The translations under genes were made by a program, and so were the position numbers. Positions 47,376-54,730 of a DNA stretch of 64,000 nucleotides are shown in pieces. The notes beneath the pieces were generated by a model, which was not told where the DNA came from, searched no databases, and saw only the letters and a program-made list of their open reading frames with translations. Position 1 is the stretch's first letter. Every line of letters starts with the position of its first letter. The stretch is from JADJPO01 sp963825645 (lineage in GTDB: Bacteria > Actinomycetota > Actinomycetes > Actinomycetales > Kineosporiaceae). The DNA is taken from the NCBI GenBank assembly GCA_963825645.1, contig CAWGTT010000005.1, positions 1 to 64,000 on the forward strand, written 5' to 3'.

Positions 47376-48790
47376 TGGGCCGCCAGCGCGGCGAGCAGCA
47401 GCGCCTCGGCCAGGCATGCCCGCTCCAGCTCACCGAGGTGCAGCGACTCGTTGGCACCATGGGCCCGGCTGTCCGGGTCCTCGACCCCGGTGACCAGGAC
47501 CACCGCCGCGGGGTAGGCCTCCGAAAGGGCGGCGATGAACGGGATCGAGCCGCCAACGCCGATGTACACCGGTGCCGTGCCCCAGGCCTGCTCCAGCGCC
47601 CAGCGGGCGATCTCGTAGACCTCGTCGTCCACCGCCCCCGCCCAGGCGGAACCGGCCTCTCCGAGCCGCACATCGAGTCGGGCCCCCCACGGGCAGCGAG
47701 CCTCCAGATGCGCCACCACCGCCTGGTAGGCGGCGTGGGCGTCCTGGCCGGGCGCGATCCGCAGTGAGAACTTGGCGGTGGCCCGCCCCTGCAGGGTGTT
47801 CGAGGCCCGGGCCAGGTCGGGAAGGTCCGTCGCGATCACGGTGAGCGCCGGGCTGGACCACATCCGCGCGGCGAGCGGGCCGGTGCCGATCAGCTGGACG
47901 CCGTCCAGGACGCCCGCATCGGCCCGCAGGTCCGCCTCGGGATAAGCCGGCAGTCCCTCGCCCGGCGCGCCCTCGACCAGCCCGGCCACGGCGAGGTCCC
48001 CTCGCTCGTCCCACAGGGTCGCGAGCAGTCGCAGTAGCACCGTCGCGGCGTCCGGCACCGCACCACCGAACATCCCGGAATGGACCGCGTGATCGAGGGT
48101 CCGTACCTCGATGAACCCGTCGACCAGGCCGCGCAGACTGGTGGTCAGCGCCGGCTCGCCGATCCGCCAGTTCCCCGAGTCGGCGACCACGATCACGTCG
48201 GCGGCCAGGCGTTCGCGGTGCGCGGCCAAGAACGCCGCGAACGTGGGTGAGCCGATCTCCTCCTCGCCCTCGACGAACACGGTGACGCCGACTCCCAGAT
48301 CCTCGCCGAGGGCGCGCAGGGCGGCCACGTGCAGACAGATACCGGCCTTGTCGTCGGCGGTGCCGCGGCCGTAGAGGCGTCCGTCTCGTTCGGTCGGGGT
48401 GAACGGCGGGCTGTCCCAGCTCTCCTGCGGGCCCGGTGGCTGGACGTCGTGGTGCGCGTACAGCAGCACGGTCGGAGCGCCAGGCGGACCGGGTCGCCGT
48501 CCCACCACGGCCGGCGCGCCGGCGACGGGGGCCTGGGGCGGTTCTACCCGAAGGATCTCCACCTCGTCCAAACCCGCCCCGCGCAGCAGCTCGGCGACCG
48601 CCTCGGCGCTCGCCTCCACCGCTGACCGCTCGAAGGCCGGCGCCGAGACGCTAGGGATGCGGACCAGAGCCTCCAGGTCGGAGCGGGTCCGTCCGTTCTG
48701 CGCCGCGACCCTCCCGGCGAGGGCCTGGACGTCGACAGCGGCGGACATCGCGGCGAGCGGCGTGGAGCCTGTGGGCTCAGGGCTGGGCAT
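47372..48790 (-). CDS. M20/M28-fold dipeptidase (ArgE/DapE/CPG2 family)
   Basis: This 472-residue cytoplasmic di-zinc peptidase of the M20 family probably acts on dipeptides. Metal ligands are in LLYAHHDVQP (His), YGRGTADDKAG (Asp), FVEGEEEIGSP (Glu, catalytic Glu before it), VVADSGNW (Asp) and SRAHGANESLH (His), so the active site is complete. The dimerisation insertion contains DHAVHSGMFGG. ATG at 48790 is preceded by TAGGTT with 7 nt between, suggesting a leaderless mRNA. A TTG at 48799 is in frame but would fall inside that -10 region. Confidence 0.9.
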   Translation of the reverse strand: MPSPEPTGSTPLAAMSAAVDVQALAGRVAAQNGRTRSDLEALVRIPSVSAPAFERSAVEASAEAVAELLRGAGLDEVEILRVEPPQAPVAGAPAVVGRRPGPPGAPTVLLYAHHDVQPPGPQESWDSPPFTPTERDGRLYGRGTADDKAGICLHVAALRALGEDLGVGVTVFVEGEEEIGSPTFAAFLAAHRERLAADVIVVADSGNWRIGEPALTTSLRGLVDGFIEVRTLDHAVHSGMFGGAVPDAATVLLRLLATLWDERGDLAVAGLVEGAPGEGLPAYPEADLRADAGVLDGVQLIGTGPLAARMWSSPALTVIATDLPDLARASNTLQGRATAKFSLRIAPGQDAHAAYQAVVAHLEARCPWGARLDVRLGEAGSAWAGAVDDEVYEIARWALEQAWGTAPVYIGVGGSIPFIAALSEAYPAAVVLVTGVEDPDSRAHGANESLHLGELERACLAEALLLAALAAH

Positions 48791-48797
48791 GCCCGGC

Positions 48798-48803
48798 AAC
48801 CTA
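48798..48803 (-). promoter_or_regulatory. -10 element TAGGTT of the M20 peptidase gene (predicted leaderless)
   Basis: Minus-strand TAGGTT ends 7 nt before ATG 48790. It is one of two back-to-back -10 elements in the 63-bp divergent region. Confidence 0.6.
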
Positions 48804-48840
48804 GCCGGTCGCGGTCGCGGCGGCGACGCGCCGGCCTAGG

Positions 48841-48846
48841 TAGTCT
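48841..48846 (+). promoter_or_regulatory. -10 element TAGTCT of the DUF3043 gene (predicted leaderless)
   Basis: TAGTCT ends 7 nt before GTG 48854. The intervening GGAGGGC could also serve as a Shine-Dalgarno, so leadered initiation is not excluded here. Confidence 0.5.
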
Positions 48847-48853
48847 GGAGGGC

Positions 48854-49468
48854 GTGTTCGGACTCGGCAGACGCACCCACGGTACGGAAGCCACGGCTGG
48901 CGCCCGGCGCGACGGCGAGCCGAAAACCGGCGGCAAAGGCAGGCCGACCCCTACCCGACGCGAGGCCGAGCAGCGCAACTACCGGCCGCTCGTCGCCGGG
49001 TCTGCCCTGAAGACCAACGCCAGCAAGGTGGAGCGAAAGGCCGCGCGCAAGGCCCGTCGCGAGGCGGCCAACGCCGAACGTACTCTGCAGCGCCAGGCGA
49101 TGCTCACCGGCGACGACAGACACCTTCCGCCGCGCGACCGCGGGCCGGCCCGGCGCTGGGTCCGTGACTACGTCGACGCCCGGCGCGGGCTGGGCGAGTA
49201 CTTCCTCGCCGTCGCGCTCATCGCTCTGGGAATGAGCCTGGTGCGCACCCCGGTGATTCAGCTCGCGGCGACGGCCGTGCTCTGGTCGGTGATGATCGCC
49301 GTCGCGACCGAGAGCTTCCTACTGCGCCGCAAGCTGAAGCGGGAGACGCAGGCCCGGTTCGGTGACAAGGCCGCCGGTGCCGCCGGGTACGGGATGTTGC
49401 GCGCGCTGCAGATGCGTCGGACCCGGCTGCCCAGGCCGCAGGTCGCCCGCGGTCAGTTCCCCAGCTGA
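48854..49468 (+). CDS. DUF3043 membrane protein
   Basis: This is a 204-residue conserved actinobacterial membrane protein equivalent to M. tuberculosis Rv2206. The N-terminal half is highly basic (TPTRREAEQRNYRPLV, KVERKAARKARREAANAER), then RWVRDYVDARRGLGEYFL leads into two membrane segments (LAVALIALGMSLVRTPVI, LAATAVLWSVMIAVATESF). The C-terminus is again basic. The function is unknown; the basic cytoplasmic arms suggest binding to nucleic acid or acidic lipid, which is only inference. It converges on the 88-residue gene with 16 bp between. Confidence 0.88.
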   Translation: MFGLGRRTHGTEATAGARRDGEPKTGGKGRPTPTRREAEQRNYRPLVAGSALKTNASKVERKAARKARREAANAERTLQRQAMLTGDDRHLPPRDRGPARRWVRDYVDARRGLGEYFLAVALIALGMSLVRTPVIQLAATAVLWSVMIAVATESFLLRRKLKRETQARFGDKAAGAAGYGMLRALQMRRTRLPRPQVARGQFPS

Positions 49469-49484
49469 GGGCGTCGGCGCGAGC

Positions 49485-49751
49485 TCACTCCATCGGACGC
49501 AGGCTCATCGGGCCGTAGACAGCCTCGCCGTCGCGCAGCAGCGTCACCGACTCGACCCCGGCCTCCAGCAGGTCACGCCAGCTCTCGCCAACCCACGTCT
49601 CGGCGTCGGCCTGACTCGGGAACCCCATCTCCGGAGCCCCGAGGCCGTCGCTGGCATCGGCGCCGTCGGCCTTCGCCGCGCCGACAGAGGCCTGCGCCGG
49701 TGTCATGTCTGCGCCGTCGGCCGCGTGATAACGCCAGGTCCATCCGCTCAT
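49485..49751 (-). CDS. conserved hypothetical 88-residue protein
   Basis: This small acidic soluble protein begins SGWTWRYHAADGADM, has an Ala/Asp-rich middle, and ends with FPSQADAETWVGESWRDLLEAGVESVTLLRDGEAVYGPMSL. The C-terminal half looks like a compact alpha/beta domain. I recall similar short proteins in actinobacteria but no function. The ATG at 49751 is preceded by TACGGT with 7 nt between, suggesting a leaderless mRNA. It is divergent from cobU with only 36 bp between start codons. Confidence 0.75.
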   Translation of the reverse strand: MSGWTWRYHAADGADMTPAQASVGAAKADGADASDGLGAPEMGFPSQADAETWVGESWRDLLEAGVESVTLLRDGEAVYGPMSLRPME

Positions 49752-49758
49752 GGCCGCC

Positions 49759-49764
49759 ACCGTA
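49759..49764 (-). promoter_or_regulatory. -10 element TACGGT of the 88-residue gene (predicted leaderless)
   Basis: Minus-strand TACGGT ends 7 nt before ATG 49751. The -10 of the divergent cobU gene lies 11 bp away. Confidence 0.6.
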
Positions 49765-49775
49765 GTGCGGCTCGC

Positions 49776-49781
49776 TACTCT
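49776..49781 (+). promoter_or_regulatory. -10 element TACTCT of cobU (predicted leaderless)
   Basis: TACTCT ends 6 nt before GTG 49788. No Shine-Dalgarno is present. Confidence 0.6.
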
Positions 49782-49787
49782 CAGCCC

Positions 49788-50903
49788 GTGTTCACGCTCG
49801 GTCGCCCCGACGGCGCCGGCGCCCCCACGGCGCAGGTCGACCTCCCGACCGGACCGGTCCGGTTGACCGGCCTGGCCCCGGACGGTACGTCGGTGCCCAC
49901 TCCAGGATCGACGCTGACCCTGGGCGAGCTGCGAGTACTGGCCCTGCCCGGCCGCCACGGAGGGACCGCCGCGCTGGTGCTCGGTCTGCGCGGACGCACG
50001 GCGCTGTGGGCACCGGCATCCCCGGGCGGCGGGGACCGGCTGGGGGCGGGCGCGCTCGAGGCGCTGGCGGGTGCCGAGCTGGACTGCGCAGTGCTCGACC
50101 CGACCGGTCCGGGCGGTTCGCTCGGGCTCGCCGGCGACCTGGCCGCGCTCCGCGAGGTGGGGGCCGTGTCCGGGGGCTGCGACGTGGCTGCCGTCGGGCT
50201 GGACGCGACGAGACCTCCCGTCAACGCCCTCGCGGTCAGGTTCCGCCAGTGGGGGGTGCGTCCGATCTGGGCGGGCGCTCGCATGGCTGCCGTCGACTCC
50301 GGCGGGTCGGAGCATCAGGACACAGGACGCGCTGGGCCGGTCCGCCCGGCTCCGCCGCGGCGGTGCCTCGTGCTCGGCCCCGCAGCCAGCGGGAAGTCCG
50401 CGCTGGCCGAGGATCTGCTGGCCGCCGAGCCCAGGGTGGTCTACCTGGCCATGGGCGCCGCCCCGGACGAGGCGGCCGACCCCGACTGGGCGGCCCGCGT
50501 CCGCCGCCATCGCGACCGCCGTCCGGCGACCTGGCGCACCCAGGAGACGACGGATGCCCGGCTGCTGGCCGGCCCCGGGGCGCCGGTACTGCTCGACTCG
50601 CTCGGCGGCTGGGCGGCCGCCACCCTGGAGCGGTGCGGGGCCTGGGACGACGACGCCGGCTGGCGTGAGCGCTGGGAGGCGGAGGTGGCGGGGTTGGTCG
50701 AGGCGTGGCGTGGCGCAGGGCGACGGGTGGTGGCCGTGGCGGAGGAGACCGGGTGGGGTGTGGTGCCGCAGACGGCATCCGGCAGGCTGTTCCGGGACCG
50801 GCTCGGTGAGGTCAACCGGCGGCTGGCGGAGTACAGCGAGCAGTGCCTGCTGGTGATCGCCGGGCGGGTGCTGGATCTCGACGCCGCCGGGCAGCCCTGG
50901 TGA
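49788..50903 (+). CDS. cobU: adenosylcobinamide kinase/guanylyltransferase with extra N-terminal domain
   Basis: This 371-residue protein is larger than CobU (about 180). The C-terminal half is CobU: P-loop LVLGPAASGKSALAEDLL (about residue 190), VVYLAMGAAPDEA, RHRDRRPATWRTQE, VLLDSLGGW, AVAEETGWGVVPQTASGRLFRDRLG. It phosphorylates adenosylcobinamide and forms the GDP derivative for B12 nucleotide-loop assembly. The N-terminal 180 residues look like a beta-rich metallo-beta-lactamase-fold remnant (VRLTGLAPDG, LRVLALPGRHGG), without a clear metal-binding HxHxDH. It overlaps cobT by 4 bp (GTGA). Confidence 0.88.
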   Translation: MFTLGRPDGAGAPTAQVDLPTGPVRLTGLAPDGTSVPTPGSTLTLGELRVLALPGRHGGTAALVLGLRGRTALWAPASPGGGDRLGAGALEALAGAELDCAVLDPTGPGGSLGLAGDLAALREVGAVSGGCDVAAVGLDATRPPVNALAVRFRQWGVRPIWAGARMAAVDSGGSEHQDTGRAGPVRPAPPRRCLVLGPAASGKSALAEDLLAAEPRVVYLAMGAAPDEAADPDWAARVRRHRDRRPATWRTQETTDARLLAGPGAPVLLDSLGGWAAATLERCGAWDDDAGWRERWEAEVAGLVEAWRGAGRRVVAVAEETGWGVVPQTASGRLFRDRLGEVNRRLAEYSEQCLLVIAGRVLDLDAAGQPW

Positions 50904-51745
50904 GCGGCCCGGTCGCGGTCGACCTCACCGCCCTGGCCGAACGGGTCGGCGACCCGGACCTTGCCGCCGCGGCCGCGGCCCGGATGCGCCTGCAGGCCGA
51001 CGGGCTGCTGACTCAGACCGGCCGGCTCGGTGAGCTCGCCGTCTGGTGGGCCGGCGTCCGCGGCGCGGACCGGGCCGGGCCGCCACGGCGCGTGCTCAGC
51101 CTCAGCCCCGCGCAGCCGTCCACCGACGGCTGCGACCAGGACGTCGCCGCCGCCATCGCCTGGGGCGTGGACCAGGTGGACCGCGCCGTGGACGGTGGCG
51201 CGGACCTCGTACTGCTCGCCGTCGACGACGACGCCGCCGCCCGCCTGGGAGCCGCGGCGATGCTGGAGCTCGACCCGGTGGAGGCCGCCGGGTGGCCGAC
51301 CGAGCGCGGCATCGACGACGAGACCTGGATGCACGAGGTGGTATCGCTGCGGGACGGGCTGCGCCGGCTCGCCGCCGGACCTGCGCAGACCGCGCCGGTC
51401 CTGACCGGGGTGGGCAGCGCCGCGCTGGCCGCCGGATGCGCGGTCGCCCTTGCCGCGGCGGCCCGCCGGACCGCAGTTCTGCTCGACGGCGCGGGGGCGA
51501 GCGTCGGGGCTCTGTTGGCCCGCCGGGCGGCCTACCCGGCGAACCAGTGGTGGCGACTGGCCCACGCCGGGCCGGGTGAGGTCTACCGACAGGTAGCCGA
51601 CTCGATGAACCTGACCGCGCTGGTCGACCTCGACCTGCGGGTGCAGGACGGCACCGGGGCCCGGCTCGGGCGCGCCGTGGTCGAGGAGGCCGCCCGGCTT
51701 CTCGACACCGCGCCGGGAGACCGCGACGTCGACGACGCCGGATGA
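50900..51745 (+). CDS. cobT: CobT-like nicotinate-nucleotide-dimethylbenzimidazole phosphoribosyltransferase, degenerate
   Basis: At 281 residues this is about 70 shorter than usual CobT. The N-terminal LLTQTGRLGELAVWWAGV and the C-terminal AVLLDGAGASVGALLARRAA, HAGPGEV and VQDGTGARLGRAVVEEAARLL align with CobT. Missing are the FAGDHGV region and the GxGEMGIGNTT loop, whose place reads LLAVDDDAAARLG. The catalytic Glu in GEGTGA is Asp here (QDGTGA). It lies between cobU and cobS with 4-bp overlaps on both sides, so it is clearly kept as an operon member. Whether it still activates lower-ligand bases is uncertain. Confidence 0.75.
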   Translation: MSGPVAVDLTALAERVGDPDLAAAAAARMRLQADGLLTQTGRLGELAVWWAGVRGADRAGPPRRVLSLSPAQPSTDGCDQDVAAAIAWGVDQVDRAVDGGADLVLLAVDDDAAARLGAAAMLELDPVEAAGWPTERGIDDETWMHEVVSLRDGLRRLAAGPAQTAPVLTGVGSAALAAGCAVALAAAARRTAVLLDGAGASVGALLARRAAYPANQWWRLAHAGPGEVYRQVADSMNLTALVDLDLRVQDGTGARLGRAVVEEAARLLDTAPGDRDVDDAG

Positions 51746-52545
51746 GCTGGTCCGACGCCGCCCGGCTCGCCGTCGGCACCCTGACCCGATGGCCGGTGCG
51801 TCCACCACGGCTGGTCGACGCGGCGCGGGCCGGCCGGGCGATGCTGCTCGCGCCGCTGGTCGGTCTCGGCCTGGGTGGAGCGGGCGCCGGCCTGGCCCTG
51901 CTCGGCGAGAGCCTCGGGCTGGCGCCGCTGGTGACGGCCGCGGTGGTGGTCGCCGGCTGGGCGCTGGCCTCGCGTGGGCTGCACCTGGACGGGCTGGCGG
52001 ACACCGCCGACGGACTCGGTTCGGGCCGACCGGCGAGCGAGGCACTCGAGGTGATGCGGCGCGGCGACGTCGGACCGGTCGGGGCGGCCACCCTGGTGCT
52101 CGTGCTGGTGGGCCAGGTGGGCGCGCTCTCCCAGGCGCTGGCCGGGTGGGGACCGACCGCCTGCGTGACCGCCGCCGCCGCATCGCGCCTGGCCCTGCCG
52201 CTGGCCTGCCGTCGGGGCGTGCCGCCGGCCCGGGCCGACGGGCTGGGCGCCGCTGTGGCCGGAACGGTGCCGGCTCCGGCCGCGGCGGCCGCGGCGCTGG
52301 TCACCGCACTGGCGGTGGCCACGGTCGCCGCCGTCGCGGTGGGCTGGGACACGATGGCCGCAGCGGTGGCGGCGGCCTCGGTGGTGTCCACCTGCCTGGC
52401 CGCGCCGGCTCTGGTCGCCATCGCCGTCCGGCGCCTGGGCGGGGTGAGCGGCGACGTCCTGGGCTGGGTGGTGGAGCTCAGCCTCCTCGTCGTCCTGCTT
52501 CTGCTCGCCGCCACGGCGGCCGGGGCTGCGCCGGCAACAACCTGA
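51742..52545 (+). CDS. cobS: adenosylcobinamide-GDP ribazoletransferase (cobalamin synthase)
   Basis: This 267-residue integral membrane enzyme joins adenosylcobinamide-GDP with alpha-ribazole to give adenosylcobalamin. The signature GLHLDGLADTADGLG with its metal-binding Asp residues is intact, and RRGDVGPVGAATLVLVL follows as in the family. About six or seven hydrophobic segments are seen. ATG at 51742 overlaps the cobT stop. It is the last of the three-gene cob operon and is followed by ribokinase 54 bp later. Confidence 0.93.
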   Translation: MSWSDAARLAVGTLTRWPVRPPRLVDAARAGRAMLLAPLVGLGLGGAGAGLALLGESLGLAPLVTAAVVVAGWALASRGLHLDGLADTADGLGSGRPASEALEVMRRGDVGPVGAATLVLVLVGQVGALSQALAGWGPTACVTAAAASRLALPLACRRGVPPARADGLGAAVAGTVPAPAAAAAALVTALAVATVAAVAVGWDTMAAAVAAASVVSTCLAAPALVAIAVRRLGGVSGDVLGWVVELSLLVVLLLLAATAAGAAPATT

Positions 52546-52599
52546 CCTCGACCTCAGCTCAACTGATCACCCGACCTCCACCGGAAGGAGAGGATTGCG

Positions 52600-53538
52600 A
52601 TGATGGCACCCCAGGTCGTCGTGCTGGGCAGCCTGAACCTCGACATCGTCGTGGAGATGTCCCGGCTTCCCGGTCCGGGCGAGACCCTGCTGGGCAGGGG
52701 CCACCGCGAGGAGTGCGGTGGGAAGGGAGCAAACCAGGCGGTCGCCGCCGCGCGGGCCGGAGCCCGGGTGGCCATGGTCGGGGCGGTCGGGGACGACGAC
52801 GCCGGCCGCCGGCTGCTGACGGCGCTGAGCGACGACGGCGTCGGCGTCACCGCGGTAGGGCGCAGTTCTGCGGCGACCGGGATCGCGCTGATCATGGTCG
52901 ACGACCATGGGGAGAACATGATCGCCGTCTCGCCGGGCGCCAACGCGACGCTCGGTCCTGCCGCGGTAGCTCGGGTCGGCGACCTGGTCTCTCCCGCAGT
53001 CGTGCTGCTATGCCAGCTCGAGGTCCCACTGACGACCGTCCGGGACGCCGCGCTGACCGCACGGGCCGCCGGAGCGACCGTCGTCCTCAACCCGAGTCCG
53101 GTGCCCACCGACCCCGACGACCTCGACCTGCTCCGCGGCCTGCTCGCGCTGTCCGACGTCCTCGTGGTCAACGAGAGCGAGGCCCGGGCCCTGTCCGAGC
53201 TGGGCACCGAGGAGCCGCGGTGGCCCTACCACGCGGCGGCCGCACTGCGGCAAGCGGGTTGCGGGGCGGTTGTGGTGACGCTCGGCGGTCGCGGGAGCCT
53301 GGTCGTCGCCGCGGACGGCGACCATCGAGTGGCCGCCGTGCCGGTCGAAGCGGTCGACGCAGTCGCCGCCGGGGACTCCTTCCTGGGTGCGCTGGCCTGC
53401 GAGCTGAGCCGGGGCCGCGACCTCGTGGACGCCGCCCGGGTCGGGGCCGCCGCCGGCGCCCTGGCCGTGAGCAGGCCCGGCGCCCAGGCCTCGATCCCTC
53501 GCCGGTCCGAGATCGACGCGCTGCTCGGGTCGAGGTGA
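52600..53538 (+). CDS. rbsK: ribokinase, PfkB family
   Basis: This 312-residue sugar kinase matches ribokinase: VVVLGSLNLDIVVEMSRLPGPGETL, ECGGKGANQAVAAARAG, VVLNPSPVP, VVNESEARALSEL, VVVTLGGRGSLVV and the catalytic VDAVAAGDSFLGALACEL. It converts ribose to ribose 5-phosphate in the cytoplasm. ATG at 52600 (or the adjacent 52603) has AAGGAGAGG upstream. It could be co-transcribed with the cob genes; a link between ribose phosphate and the cobalamin nucleotide loop is possible but not shown. It converges on gcvT. Confidence 0.92.
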   Translation: MMAPQVVVLGSLNLDIVVEMSRLPGPGETLLGRGHREECGGKGANQAVAAARAGARVAMVGAVGDDDAGRRLLTALSDDGVGVTAVGRSSAATGIALIMVDDHGENMIAVSPGANATLGPAAVARVGDLVSPAVVLLCQLEVPLTTVRDAALTARAAGATVVLNPSPVPTDPDDLDLLRGLLALSDVLVVNESEARALSELGTEEPRWPYHAAAALRQAGCGAVVVTLGGRGSLVVAADGDHRVAAVPVEAVDAVAAGDSFLGALACELSRGRDLVDAARVGAAAGALAVSRPGAQASIPRRSEIDALLGSR

Positions 53539-53549
53539 CCCGACCCGGC

Positions 53550-54695
53550 TCAGTCCTGGCGGACCCGGGCCTCGACGAACGGCGGGTTGACCACCCGGAC
53601 GGGAAGCCGCCGGCCGCGCACGTCGAGCGCGACCTCGCTGCCGACCTCGACCGACCGGTCGACCAGGGCCAACGCGATGCCCTGGCCGAGAGTGGGTGAG
53701 AAGGTGCCGGACGTCGTCCTGCCCACCTCCTGCGCGCCGTCGCCCGACGCCAGAACCGTCATCCCGGCCCGCGGGACGCCGCGTTCCAGCGCCAGCAGGC
53801 CACGGGCGATCCGGCCCTGCTTGCGCTCCCTCTCGGCGAGCAGTGGCTCCCGGCCCCAGAACGCGGGCTTGTCCCAGCCGACGGCCCAGCCGAGGCGGGC
53901 CTGCACCGGACTGATCTGGGCCGTCAGCTCGTGTCCGTGCAGTGGGTAGCCCATCTCCGTGCGCAGCGTGTCCCGGGCGCCCAGGCCCACCGGCATGCCG
54001 CCGTGACGGACCACCTCCTCGAGCACCGCGTCCCAGACCTCACCGGCGATGTCGGAGGGTGGCAGCAGCTCGTACCCCCGCTCGCCGGTGTACCCGGTGC
54101 GGCAGACCGTGATCGGAGTGCCCTTCCACCGGGCCTGCGTGAAGTGCATGTAGTCATGACCGGACGGCAGGTCGAGCGCGTCCAGGACCTCGTCGCTGAG
54201 TGGTCCCTGGACGGCGAACACGGCGAAGTCGAGGTGCCGGTCACGCACGGTCACTTCCACCGGCGCGGCCGCGGCCAGCCGCCGGGTCACCTCCGCGGTG
54301 TTGGCCGCATTCGGGACCAGCAGCACGTCGTCCGCGCCCCGCAGATAGACCAGCAGATCGTCGACCGTGCCGCCAGTGTCGTTGCAGCACAGCGTGTACT
54401 GAGCCTGACCGACCGTGATCCGGGACAGGGAGTTGGTCAGACAGGAGTCGACCAGGTCCGCGGCCCCGGGGCCGGTCAGCTCCACCTTGCCGAGGTGGCT
54501 GACGTCGAACAGGCCGACCCGTTCCCGGACCGCCTGGTGCTCGCGGATCACGCCGGCCCCGGCGTACTCGATGGGCATCAGCCAGCCGCCGAAGTCGGCC
54601 GTCTTGGCGCCGAGCGCCACGTGGCGGTCGAACACGGCGGTCCGGACCAGAGCCGCCGTGCCGTCCTCGGGACGCGCTGAAGAGTCCGCAGTCAT
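53550..54695 (-). CDS. gcvT: glycine cleavage system aminomethyltransferase (T protein)
   Basis: This 381-residue T protein transfers the aminomethyl carbon of glycine to tetrahydrofolate. Family motifs are KTADFGGWLMPIEYAG, VGLFDVSHLGKVELTGPGA, QYTLCCNDTGGTVDDLLVY, FAVQGP, GYTGERGYELL, GLGARDTLRTEMGYPLHGHEL and the C-terminal TSGTFSPTLGQGIALALV. ATG at 54695 is preceded by TAGGTT with 7 nt between, pointing to a leaderless mRNA. Other gcv genes are not in the window. It is divergent from pepA with a 35-bp gap. Confidence 0.94.
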   Translation of the reverse strand: MTADSSARPEDGTAALVRTAVFDRHVALGAKTADFGGWLMPIEYAGAGVIREHQAVRERVGLFDVSHLGKVELTGPGAADLVDSCLTNSLSRITVGQAQYTLCCNDTGGTVDDLLVYLRGADDVLLVPNAANTAEVTRRLAAAAPVEVTVRDRHLDFAVFAVQGPLSDEVLDALDLPSGHDYMHFTQARWKGTPITVCRTGYTGERGYELLPPSDIAGEVWDAVLEEVVRHGGMPVGLGARDTLRTEMGYPLHGHELTAQISPVQARLGWAVGWDKPAFWGREPLLAERERKQGRIARGLLALERGVPRAGMTVLASGDGAQEVGRTTSGTFSPTLGQGIALALVDRSVEVGSEVALDVRGRRLPVRVVNPPFVEARVRQD

Positions 54696-54702
54696 GCGCG
54701 GC

Positions 54703-54708
54703 AACCTA
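54703..54708 (-). promoter_or_regulatory. -10 element TAGGTT of gcvT (predicted leaderless)
   Basis: Minus-strand TAGGTT ends 7 nt before ATG 54695. The hexamer and spacing are the same as for the M20 peptidase gene. Confidence 0.65.
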
Positions 54709-54718
54709 CTCGCCTGGC

Positions 54719-54724
54719 TAGAGT
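54719..54724 (+). promoter_or_regulatory. -10 element TAGAGT of pepA (predicted leaderless)
   Basis: TAGAGT ends 6 nt before GTG 54731. It lies 10 bp from the opposing gcvT -10 element. Confidence 0.65.
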
Positions 54725-54730
54725 CCGCAC

